Positions 7,037 to 14,565 of a stretch of DNA of 16,982 bases are shown here, one piece after another. The stretch is from an uncultured Clostridia bacterium (GTDB lineage Bacteria > Bacillota > Clostridia > TANB77 > CAG-508): NCBI GenBank assembly GCA_947631385.1, contig CANRLE010000017.1, forward strand, positions 1 through 16,982. The letters are read 5' to 3'. Each line of letters opens with the position of its first letter. Position 1 is the stretch's first letter. Made by a program: the position numbers and the translations under genes. The notes beneath the pieces are model-generated. The model was not told the DNA's origin. It ran no database searches and worked only from the letters and a program-made list of their open reading frames with translations.

Positions 7037-8125
7037 TTACAATAATATATCAATAAATTGTTGTTTTTGTTTATCTAAACTATATTTTTCTATTTTATTA
7101 TTTGGTTTTATTTGGGAATGTCTTCCTACCTTTTTATATTCTTCTATTTGTTGTTTCCATTTTTTTACTTTCAATGGTATTCTTACACTATTAGAATTTA
7201 TTAGTATTTCTTCTGGTACTTCATTACTAAAAATACATGGTAATCCACTAAATTGTGCTTCTATTCCAACAATTCCTAATCCTTCAAATTTTGATGGTAA
7301 TAAGAACATGTCAAATGCTTGTAACAATTCATTCACGTCATTTCTAAGTCCTAGTAATGTAACTTTTTCATTTAAATTCAGCTTTTGTATTTTTTTCTTT
7401 ATCCTTGTATAATCACTGCCTGTCCCAACTAAAACTAAATGATAACAATCTTCTAATTCTTTTATTACCTGCAATAAAAATTCTTGATTTTTCACATAGC
7501 AAAAATTACCTATATGCCCTAGTATAACTTTATCTTGTAAATTCAACTCTGCTCTTTTTTGATTTCTAATTTCTTCTTTATATTCATATTTTGAATCATC
7601 TATTGCATTATATATAATTTTATATTTATGATTTTGTGTAATTCTTTTTGGAAATAGCCACTTAGCTGCTTTTTCTGAACAAGCATAATAGCAATTTGCC
7701 CATCTCCAGATTATATGTTTAAATATCATATTCAATAATTTTAATGCAATTCTACTTATATAATTTCTGCAGTCTGTTCCACTTGCATGACTATGTATAA
7801 TAATTTTTTTTACATTGTTTCTTTTACTAGCTAATATTCCTATCGAATTAAATGCTTCTGAAATATTAAAATATGTAATATCATATTTATTCTTTTTTAA
7901 TATGTCATCCATTTTTTTATATTGTTTTATAGGATGTTTCAGTCTTGGTATTTCTATTATATTTAAGTTATTGATTTTATATTTTTTTATTACATCATCA
8001 ATTATTCTATTTGTTAATAAGTCAATTTGCACATTTTCTTGGCTAATTGTTTGTATAAAATTAAGTAAATATGTATCTATTCCACTATGTTTTCCATCTA
8101 CAAAGTATCCTACTAAAATTCTCAT
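7037..8125 (-). CDS. family 4 glycosyltransferase (GT-B fold)
   Basis: A 362-residue cytosolic glycosyltransferase of the GT4 family, a retaining GT-B enzyme that adds a sugar from a nucleotide-sugar donor to the growing lipid-linked unit. The N-terminal acceptor domain opens with MRILVGYFVDGKHSGIDTYL (glycine-rich first loop). The C-terminal donor domain has HIGNFCYVKNQEFLL (204-218, with K212), LVLVGTGSDY near 230-239, VTLLGLRNDV near 255-264 and the EX7E motif FEGLGIVGIEA (E281, E289). ATG start with AGGGAG upstream; only two bases separate it from the GT2 stop, so the two are probably translationally coupled. Donor and acceptor cannot be told from sequence. Length is normal for the family and no key residue is missing. 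Confidence 0.9.
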   Translation of the reverse strand: MRILVGYFVDGKHSGIDTYLLNFIQTISQENVQIDLLTNRIIDDVIKKYKINNLNIIEIPRLKHPIKQYKKMDDILKKNKYDITYFNISEAFNSIGILASKRNNVKKIIIHSHASGTDCRNYISRIALKLLNMIFKHIIWRWANCYYACSEKAAKWLFPKRITQNHKYKIIYNAIDDSKYEYKEEIRNQKRAELNLQDKVILGHIGNFCYVKNQEFLLQVIKELEDCYHLVLVGTGSDYTRIKKKIQKLNLNEKVTLLGLRNDVNELLQAFDMFLLPSKFEGLGIVGIEAQFSGLPCIFSNEVPEEILINSNSVRIPLKVKKWKQQIEEYKKVGRHSQIKPNNKIEKYSLDKQKQQFIDILL

Positions 8126-8127
8126 CT

Positions 8128-9117
8128 TTACTCCCTATTTGTCTTCTTTTTGTATAGATGCCAAAATATTTTATATACATTAAATCCTAATTTTGTAATT
8201 TCAAGTGCTTTTCTATCTCTTGAAGGAATTCTTTCATCTTCTAAAATTTGTTTTCTATGTGTATTAATATATGCCATAATTTCTTTTTGCTCTTTTGGAT
8301 GCCTTTCTTTTAAGTTGGCTAATTGTGACAAAGTACTCAAATATGCATACATAATTCTTCTATTAACTGCTTTTTCTAAATCTGGATATTGTTTTAAAAT
8401 ATATTCTCCCATATCATTAGCACATGTAATTAAGTCCATTTTTTGTGAAAAATCTTTAACTCTAGATATAGAATCCTCTCTTATTATATAATAATATTTA
8501 CTAACAGAGCCAATTGCTACTTTGTCTACTTGACTAAATAATTTGCATGTTACAGCTGTATCTTCATAATTTTTTGATACTGGATATTGTACTTTATCAA
8601 ATACTGTTTTTTCATACATTTTGCCCCAAGGTGATATATTAATTCCTTCTTCGTATAAAGTTCTTTCAATTGCTGTTTTAGAATCAATTACACTAAATTC
8701 ATTTGTTGCCTCTTGTAATTTTAATCCTGTATTATAAATAGCCGTATGCGAAGTTATTGATATCTTTACATTATTTTTAATTATAAGATTATATAAAAAT
8801 TCTACATAGTCATCTTCCACATAATCATCTGAGTCAATAAATGTAATATATTTTCCATTAGCAAGCTTAATACCTAAATTTCGTACATCTGAAATCCCTG
8901 TATTTTCTTTGTGTATAACTTTTATACGATTATCTATTTTTGCATATTGATCACAAATTATTCCTGATTTATCTTTTGATTCATCATCTATTAAAATTAT
9001 TTCTATATTACGATATGTCTGTCTCAAAATGCTATCTATACATTTTTTTATATATTTTTCTACATTATATACTGGTACTATAACTGATATCAATTCTTCA
9101 GTTTCTTTATTAGTCAC
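8128..9117 (-). CDS. family 2 glycosyltransferase (GT-A fold)
   Basis: A cytosolic GT2-family glycosyltransferase, inverting, acting on the polysaccharide repeat unit. With the start I choose it has 329 residues. The GT-A domain starts at once: ISVIVPVYNVEKYIKKCIDS, then the donor-binding LIDDES (D44, D45), and FIDSDDYV with the metal-binding D-x-D at 95-97. The C-terminal 150 residues are helical and less conserved. I chose GTG at 9117 because AGGGGGT sits seven bases upstream (9125-9131). A second in-frame GTG at 9135 with a weaker AAGG eight bases upstream would add six residues (MQGVIY), so the start is uncertain. It follows the DUF4422 gene closely and precedes the GT4 gene by two bases. 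Confidence 0.9.
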   Translation of the reverse strand: MTNKETEELISVIVPVYNVEKYIKKCIDSILRQTYRNIEIILIDDESKDKSGIICDQYAKIDNRIKVIHKENTGISDVRNLGIKLANGKYITFIDSDDYVEDDYVEFLYNLIIKNNVKISITSHTAIYNTGLKLQEATNEFSVIDSKTAIERTLYEEGINISPWGKMYEKTVFDKVQYPVSKNYEDTAVTCKLFSQVDKVAIGSVSKYYYIIREDSISRVKDFSQKMDLITCANDMGEYILKQYPDLEKAVNRRIMYAYLSTLSQLANLKERHPKEQKEIMAYINTHRKQILEDERIPSRDRKALEITKLGFNVYKIFWHLYKKKTNRE

Positions 9118-9145
9118 ATAAATTACCCCCTGCACCTAATAAACC

Positions 9146-9934
9146 TTAAAAGCTTTTTTGGTATTTCTTTCCTGTGAATTTTGACATTAAAAAAGCTGAC
9201 CCTTTTTTTACCCAGTTTACTCTTTCTATATCAATTACCTTTATTTCTTTATATTTTAAATCATTAGTATTAATCCATATATCTAATAATCGTTCACTTA
9301 TTCTTCCAAAAAGTCTTGCATGAAATGCATCATATTGAGAAACATCAATTCTTTTTTCTAATTCAAACAAAATATCAAATAGCCATGTACAATACTGATT
9401 TAGTATGTCTCTTTTCATAATGAACATATTAAATAAATGTGCTGATGTTCTTGTATGCAATTTGTCAAATTCTTCTATATATTGAGGATACTTTTCTTCT
9501 ATTATTTTTCTTGTTTCATCTAATGGTTCAATATACATAGTTTTCTTATAATGGTCATATAAATTTTCAATATAGTATTTTCTTTCTTTTGGTAATATTA
9601 TATCTGTATCATCTAATATTTTATCTACTTCTTCTTGAGTAAGCACATTATTTATTCTACTTTGTACATCTTTTCCTACTCTTTTAGCTTGTGAAAAATG
9701 CCTTCTATAATGTGATAATCCTATATAATCATTTTTTAAATTTTTCCATGCCCAATATAGCCCTGTTAATTCACAAAAATATGGATTTTTAGAAGATATA
9801 TTTTCTCCTTCATTATCAGGTTGATAGCCTATATCTTCTTTTCCCTCTTTCCCAACTTGTACTGGAATATACATCTTAGATTGTGGCATAGGATATTTTT
9901 TATGTGTTGCTACTATTATCTTAATATCTTTCAA
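9146..9934 (-). CDS. DUF4422 family protein (putative capsular glycosyltransferase)
   Basis: A 262-residue protein with the DUF4422 pattern: KIIVATHKKYPMP near the N-terminus, an acidic glycine-rich loop (VGKEGKEDIGYQPDNEGENI at about 27-46), NPYFCELTGLYWAWKN (50-65) and the strongly conserved YIGLSHYRRHF (70-80). The family occurs in capsule and lipopolysaccharide clusters and is generally thought to be a glycosyltransferase, but its reaction is not assigned here. The start is TTG, directly after the TAA of the sugar transferase with no gap. The choice is supported by AGGGAG at 9943-9948, eight bases upstream, and by the conserved N-terminus, which would be lost with the next ATG (residue 16). 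No signal peptide or membrane segment is evident, so it is likely cytosolic. Confidence 0.83.
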   Translation of the reverse strand: MKDIKIIVATHKKYPMPQSKMYIPVQVGKEGKEDIGYQPDNEGENISSKNPYFCELTGLYWAWKNLKNDYIGLSHYRRHFSQAKRVGKDVQSRINNVLTQEEVDKILDDTDIILPKERKYYIENLYDHYKKTMYIEPLDETRKIIEEKYPQYIEEFDKLHTRTSAHLFNMFIMKRDILNQYCTWLFDILFELEKRIDVSQYDAFHARLFGRISERLLDIWINTNDLKYKEIKVIDIERVNWVKKGSAFLMSKFTGKKYQKSF

Positions 9935-10621
9935 TTACATTGCTCCCTTTTTTCTTATTACTGAACTAAATGTTTGGAAAAATATCTTTATATCCAGTTT
10001 TGGAGATACATGATCTATATAGTATAGTTCCATTTCTATTCTTTGTTCGTATGTAGTATCGCTTCTTCCATTTACTTGCCAATATCCTGTAAGCCCCGGT
10101 GTAATACTCAAAAACTTTTCTTTGTTTTTACCATATTTTTCTAGTTCTCTATCAATTATTGGTCTTGGTCCAACAATTGATAAATCACCTTTTATAATAT
10201 TGATTACTTGTGGCAATTCGTCTAAGCTTGTCTTTCTTAAAAAATTTCCAACTTTTGTAATTCTCGGATCTTCTCTCAATTTATAGTTTTCTTCCCATTC
10301 TTGTCTCTGTTCTTCTGTAAAATAGTCTATCATTTCTTGTGCGTTTTCACGCATCGTTCTAAACTTATACATTTTGAATTTCTTACCATTTTTTCCTATT
10401 CGTGTATGAGCAAAAAATACTGGTCCTTTTGAATCTATTTTTATAATAATTCCTATTATTACAAAAATTGGTATTAATATCACTAGTCCTATACTGGCTA
10501 ATATCACATCTAATATCCTTTTTATGGACATATAGTTTATTTTCTTTACATCTTGTGTTATTTTAGAAATTCTAGCTAAATCAGTATTTATTATGTTTTG
10601 ATTTTCCATATCTAAATTCAT
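9935..10621 (-). CDS. priming sugar-phosphate transferase (bacterial sugar transferase, WcaJ/PglC-like)
   Basis: A 228-residue monotopic membrane enzyme of the bacterial sugar transferase family (PF02397), which moves a sugar-1-phosphate from a UDP-sugar to undecaprenyl phosphate and so starts the repeat unit. Residues 34-61 form the N-terminal hydrophobic (re-entrant) helix after KRILDV. The family motifs follow in order: GPVFFAHTRIGKNGK (66-80), FKMYKFRTM (82-90), the catalytic D-E dyad in TSLDELPQ (D134, E135), GDLSIVGPRP (145-154) and PGLTGYWQVNGRSD (175-188). This is the short form, without the extra N-terminal helices of WcaJ/WbaP. The first 30 residues are a polar extension. The ATG has AGGGGAT upstream and is the first gene behind the consensus promoter at 10661-10689, fitting its role as the first committed step. 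Sugar identity is unknown. Confidence 0.93.
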   Translation of the reverse strand: MNLDMENQNIINTDLARISKITQDVKKINYMSIKRILDVILASIGLVILIPIFVIIGIIIKIDSKGPVFFAHTRIGKNGKKFKMYKFRTMRENAQEMIDYFTEEQRQEWEENYKLREDPRITKVGNFLRKTSLDELPQVINIIKGDLSIVGPRPIIDRELEKYGKNKEKFLSITPGLTGYWQVNGRSDTTYEQRIEMELYYIDHVSPKLDIKIFFQTFSSVIRKKGAM

Positions 10622-10660
10622 TTTTTTATCCCCTATAATGGTAAATTATGTCTTGTTAAG

Positions 10661-10689
10661 ATTATATAATTCCTATAAAAAAATGTCAA
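10661..10689 (-). promoter_or_regulatory. perfect-consensus sigma-A (sigma-70) promoter of the polysaccharide operon
   Basis: On the minus strand TTGACA (10684-10689) is followed after exactly 17 bases by TATAAT (10661-10666), a match at every consensus position. Transcription should start near 10653-10655, leaving a leader of about 33 bases with AGGGGAT (10628-10634) before the ATG at 10621. The spacer begins with seven T residues. It lies between the LCP gene stop and the sugar transferase gene. A weak AGAAAA/TTTTCT stem overlaps the upstream edge, but I do not see a convincing LCP terminator. Strong constitutive initiation is inferred from the consensus. Confidence 0.88.
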
Positions 10690-10715
10690 GAAAAATGTCG
10701 TTTTCTGTTGAAATC

Positions 10716-11819
10716 TTATTTACTATATCCTGTTTTTTGAATAATATTGTTACTAATTGTTCTTACTGTAGCAGATGGGACATAGTCTGTTTCTCCAAAA
10801 GCTTCTTGATGTAATTTAGATACATTACTTTCTAGTGTAACTGGAACACCATACCATCTATCTAAAGTAGCACCTTTAGTCTCATATGGCCATCCAATAC
10901 TTTTTGTAATTTTAAAGCTAGCAGCACTTGGCAATAATCCCAAAATATCTCCTGTTGTAATATTTGTATATACTTTTGGCAAAATTTTATCCAAAAAGCT
11001 ATTAATTTCGCCTATGCTCTTTGTTTTCAATTTATCTGTCATTGCAGTTAATACTGTTCTCATTCTCTCTGTTCTTTTAGCATCTCCACCAGCTGTATAA
11101 CGACATCTTGAATAAGCTACAGCTTGCACTCCATTCAATGTTTGCCTTCCAAGTGTTGTTACCTTTTTATTAGACATTCCTGTTATTTTTGCTGTTTCAT
11201 CAATATATAGGTTAATATTATCCATCTCTTCTTTTGACTCTACATTAATTGTCACTCCGCCTAATTCTTCTACCGCTTCTGCCACAGAATCAAAATTTAC
11301 TGTTACAAATTCTTTAATATTTAAATCTAAATTTGTATTCAAAGTATTTATTGCTAATTGTGCAGAGCCATATGCATAAGCATGTGTTATCTTATCTAAT
11401 CCATGTCCCTGAATTTGCACATAAGTGTCACGATAAACAGACACTAATTTAACTTCTTTTGTACTATTGTTAATACTTGCTATAATAATACCATCACTAC
11501 GATTTCCTGCTTCTAATTCATTACTTCTACTGTCTACTGCAAAAATAGCAATATTTCGGTACCCTGATAAGTTATCTGATAATTCATCAGATATTCCTAA
11601 TTCATCTTCATTTATATCAACTTGTTGCATTTTTCCCATCTTATCTTGTAAGAACCAGTACCCATATGCTAATAAAATACCAATTATTATTACTAACACA
11701 ATTACTGTCTTTCCAAATAGTCCCATTTTTTTCTTTTTGTTTTTTTTCTTGGTTCTACTATTATTTTTTCTCATTGCCTTTGGCAATTCTTCATCATCAT
11801 AATCTTCATATTTTGACAT
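10716..11819 (-). CDS. LCP (LytR-CpsA-Psr) family wall-polymer ligase
   Basis: A 367-residue membrane-anchored protein of the LCP family, which transfers undecaprenyl-linked glycopolymers (teichoic acid, capsule) onto peptidoglycan on the outer side of the membrane. Residues 1-36 are cytoplasmic and strongly basic (KKKNKKKK), residues 37-57 a single membrane helix, and the LCP domain covers about 88-265. Conserved parts: NIAIFAVDSRSN (89-100), the polyprenyl-phosphate-binding RSDGIIIASIN (107-117), LVSVYRDTYV (125-134) and the arginine-rich KRTERMRTVL (248-257). ATG start with GGAGGAAG upstream, 27 bases after argS. Its position just before the polysaccharide operon suggests it attaches that polymer to the wall, but it sits upstream of the strong promoter and may serve other polymers as well. 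Confidence 0.92.
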   Translation of the reverse strand: MSKYEDYDDEELPKAMRKNNSRTKKKNKKKKMGLFGKTVIVLVIIIGILLAYGYWFLQDKMGKMQQVDINEDELGISDELSDNLSGYRNIAIFAVDSRSNELEAGNRSDGIIIASINNSTKEVKLVSVYRDTYVQIQGHGLDKITHAYAYGSAQLAINTLNTNLDLNIKEFVTVNFDSVAEAVEELGGVTINVESKEEMDNINLYIDETAKITGMSNKKVTTLGRQTLNGVQAVAYSRCRYTAGGDAKRTERMRTVLTAMTDKLKTKSIGEINSFLDKILPKVYTNITTGDILGLLPSAASFKITKSIGWPYETKGATLDRWYGVPVTLESNVSKLHQEAFGETDYVPSATVRTISNNIIQKTGYSK

Positions 11820-11846
11820 ATTTCTTCCTCCGCTTTTTTATTTATA

Positions 11847-13553
11847 TTACATTTTATTTGGCATATCAATTCCTAACAGTTTAGCACCTGTTTTTAAAAC
11901 TTTTCCTATACAAAAAGTTAGATATACTCTTGCATCTTGTAATTCTTTGTCTTCTATCATAATTTTATTTTCATTGTAAAACACACTAAAAGCTTTTGCT
12001 ACATCAATTAAATATCTCGCTAAAATTGATGGTTCATCTTTTTGAGTTACCTGTATTAAAATATCTTCCCATTCATATATTAATTTTATAATATTTTGTG
12101 AATAACAATCTTGCAATTTTTCTATCTTAATGTCTGCCATGTTTGGTAAATACCCTACTTTTTCCAATACACTTCTTGTTCTTACATAAGTATACTGAAT
12201 ATATGGTCCTGTTTCTCCTTGAAAATTTAAAATTTGATTCCATTCAAATATTTCATCTTTTACTCTACTATTTGACAAATCATTAAAGATAACTGCTCCT
12301 ATTCCTACTTTTTTTGCCACTTCTTTTTTATTTTCTAAACTTGGATTTTTTTCTTCTATTATGTCTTCTGCTCTTTGTATAGCTTCATTTAATAATTCTT
12401 CAAGCTTTACAATATTGCCTTCTCTTGTAGACATTTTCCCTGTTGGTAATAATACCATTCCAAATGGAATATGTGTTAAACCCTTAATATATTTTTCATC
12501 TAATCCTAATAATTTAGCTACTTCAAAGACTTGTTTAAAATGCAAAACTTGTTCATAAGAAGTTACATATAATGCCTTATCAAAATCATATGTCCTTGCT
12601 CTATATAAAATAGCTGCCAAATCCCTTGTTGCATAAGTTGTTGAACCATTTGATTTTTCAATAATACATGGAGTATTAATCCCTTGTTCTTCTAAATCAA
12701 TAATTCTAGCTCCTTGAGACTCTATTAATTTTCCTGTTTTTTCTAATATGTCAATTACCTCTGGCATTTTATCAGAATAAAAAGCTTCTCCATTCCAAGA
12801 ATCAAATTGACTTCCTAATAAATCATAAACCCTTTGGAATTCTTGTAAACTTAACTCACGGAACTTTTGCCATATTTTAGTACAATATTCATCTCCATCT
12901 TCTAGTTTTTTAAAATTATCCCTACAAGCATTTAAAATATTTTCATCTTCTTTACATGCTTCGTTAATTCTAATGTAAATTTTAGTTAATTCATTAATTG
13001 GGTCTTTTTCAATATCATACTCTTTTCCCCATAATTTATATCCTTCAATTAACTTTCCAAATTGAGTTCCATAATCGCCTAAATGATTAACCCCAATAGT
13101 GTTGTATCCCAAATATTTATATATGTTATATAATGCTCCACCAATTACAGTTGAACGTAAATGACCAATATGAAAAGGTTTTGCAATATTAGGTGCAGAA
13201 TAATCTATTACAATATTTTTACCAGCTCCAATATTACTTTTTCCAAATTCTTCCCCTTCCATCTCTTTTAAAACTTCACTAGTTAATAAATTTGTATTAA
13301 TATAAAAGTTTAGATAGCCACCCACTATATCTACTTTTTTTATGTATTTTTCATCTAATACAAGCTTTTCTTTTATATCACTTGCGATTTGTGGTGGTGC
13401 TTTCTTTAATTCTTTTGCAAGGCGAAAACAAGGAAATGCATAGTCTCCATTTTTCTCATCTTTTGGGATTTCTATATAAGTTTCTAATTCCTTTTCATCT
13501 AAATCAGTCACTTTTGCAATTTGTTCAGCAATTTTTTGTTTAAAATTTGTCAT
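11847..13553 (-). CDS. argS: arginyl-tRNA synthetase
   Basis: Class I aminoacyl-tRNA synthetase charging tRNA-Arg with arginine in the cytosol. At 568 residues it is normal length. The N-terminal tRNA-binding domain (about 1-110) precedes the catalytic core. The HIGH motif is FHIGH (127-131) within PNIAKPFHIGHLRS, and the KMSKS-equivalent is KMSTREGN (373-380), a form usual in ArgRS. GVNHLGDYGTQFGKL (154-168) and SNGSTTYATRDLA (301-313) are other family segments, and the C-terminal anticodon-binding helices end LGIDMPNKM, close to the usual ending. ATG start with GGAGG upstream, 10 bases after galE, so it probably shares a transcript with cysS and galE. The intergenic gap is too small for a T-box, so control must be shared or lie elsewhere. 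Confidence 0.97.
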   Translation of the reverse strand: MTNFKQKIAEQIAKVTDLDEKELETYIEIPKDEKNGDYAFPCFRLAKELKKAPPQIASDIKEKLVLDEKYIKKVDIVGGYLNFYINTNLLTSEVLKEMEGEEFGKSNIGAGKNIVIDYSAPNIAKPFHIGHLRSTVIGGALYNIYKYLGYNTIGVNHLGDYGTQFGKLIEGYKLWGKEYDIEKDPINELTKIYIRINEACKEDENILNACRDNFKKLEDGDEYCTKIWQKFRELSLQEFQRVYDLLGSQFDSWNGEAFYSDKMPEVIDILEKTGKLIESQGARIIDLEEQGINTPCIIEKSNGSTTYATRDLAAILYRARTYDFDKALYVTSYEQVLHFKQVFEVAKLLGLDEKYIKGLTHIPFGMVLLPTGKMSTREGNIVKLEELLNEAIQRAEDIIEEKNPSLENKKEVAKKVGIGAVIFNDLSNSRVKDEIFEWNQILNFQGETGPYIQYTYVRTRSVLEKVGYLPNMADIKIEKLQDCYSQNIIKLIYEWEDILIQVTQKDEPSILARYLIDVAKAFSVFYNENKIMIEDKELQDARVYLTFCIGKVLKTGAKLLGIDMPNKM

Positions 13554-13563
13554 GTTTCCTCCT

Positions 13564-14565
13564 CTATTGATTTATTATATAATTCCATGAATCTTTGCAC
13601 ATATCTTCTAATGTTTTTGTTGCTTCCCAACCTAGCTCCTCTTTTGCCTTTTTTGGATCAGCATAACAAGTTGCTATATCTCCCGGTCTTCTTGGTGCAA
13701 TTTTGTAAGCTACTTTTTTGCCAGTTGCTTTTTCAAATGCTTTTACCATATCAAGTACACTATATCCTGTTCCTGTTCCTAAATTATAAATATATAGTCC
13801 TTTTCCTTCTTTATCAAGTTTATCCAATGCTTTTAGATGTCCTATAGCTAAATCTACTACATGTATATAATCCCTTACGCCAGTACCATCTGGAGTATCA
13901 TAATCATTACCAAATACAGATAATTCTTTCAATTGTCCATTTGCTACACGCACAATATATGGCATTAAATTATTTGGTATTCCTTGTGGTTCTTCCCCAA
14001 TTAATCCACTTTCGTGGCTTCCTACTGGATTAAAATATCTTAAAATGCAAATATCCCAACTATTATCTGACGCATAGATATCTTTTAAAATTTGTTCAAT
14101 AAATAATTTTGTAGTACCATATGGATTTGTAGTTCCTCCTGTTTTGCATTCTTCTGTCAATGGAATTCTTTCTGGCTCTCCATAAACAGTAGCAGAAGAA
14201 CTGAAAATAAATTTTTTGCATCCATATTTTCTCATAGTATCTAATAGTACTAATGCTCCTGAAACATTATTAGTATAATATTCAATTGGTCTTTGTACTG
14301 ATTCTCCTACTGCCTTATATCCTGCAAAATTAATAACTGCTTCAATGTTATTTTCTTCAAAAACAGTCTCTAGATTTTTTCTATCTAGATAGTCCATTTG
14401 ATAAAATTTAAAATCTTTGCCAGTTATCTTTTTTATTGATTCTAATACTTTTGGATTACTATTAGAAAAATTATCAATAATAATAACTTCTTTTCCTTCT
14501 TTTAATAATTCAACTGCTGTATGGCTTCCTATGAAACCTGCTCCACCTGGTAATAATATTGCCAT
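13564..14565 (-). CDS. galE: UDP-glucose 4-epimerase
   Basis: A 333-residue short-chain dehydrogenase-type enzyme interconverting UDP-glucose and UDP-galactose (possibly also the N-acetyl forms) with bound NAD. The Rossmann motif GGAGFIGSH is at residues 7-15, FSSSATVYGE at 121-130 supplies catalytic S124, and YGTTK at 149-153 gives Y149 and K153, the same numbering as E. coli GalE. RYFNPVGSHESGLIGEEP is the GalE-specific nucleotide-sugar region. A proline replaces the usual Thr just before the GGAG motif (ILLPGG), a minor oddity. The ATG shares its A with the cysS stop (TAATG), with AAGGTGG inside the end of cysS as ribosome site, so translation is coupled. It ends in TAG. It may feed UDP-galactose to the glycosyltransferases encoded downstream; this link is inferred from proximity. 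Confidence 0.96.
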   Translation of the reverse strand: MAILLPGGAGFIGSHTAVELLKEGKEVIIIDNFSNSNPKVLESIKKITGKDFKFYQMDYLDRKNLETVFEENNIEAVINFAGYKAVGESVQRPIEYYTNNVSGALVLLDTMRKYGCKKFIFSSSATVYGEPERIPLTEECKTGGTTNPYGTTKLFIEQILKDIYASDNSWDICILRYFNPVGSHESGLIGEEPQGIPNNLMPYIVRVANGQLKELSVFGNDYDTPDGTGVRDYIHVVDLAIGHLKALDKLDKEGKGLYIYNLGTGTGYSVLDMVKAFEKATGKKVAYKIAPRRPGDIATCYADPKKAKEELGWEATKTLEDMCKDSWNYIINQ

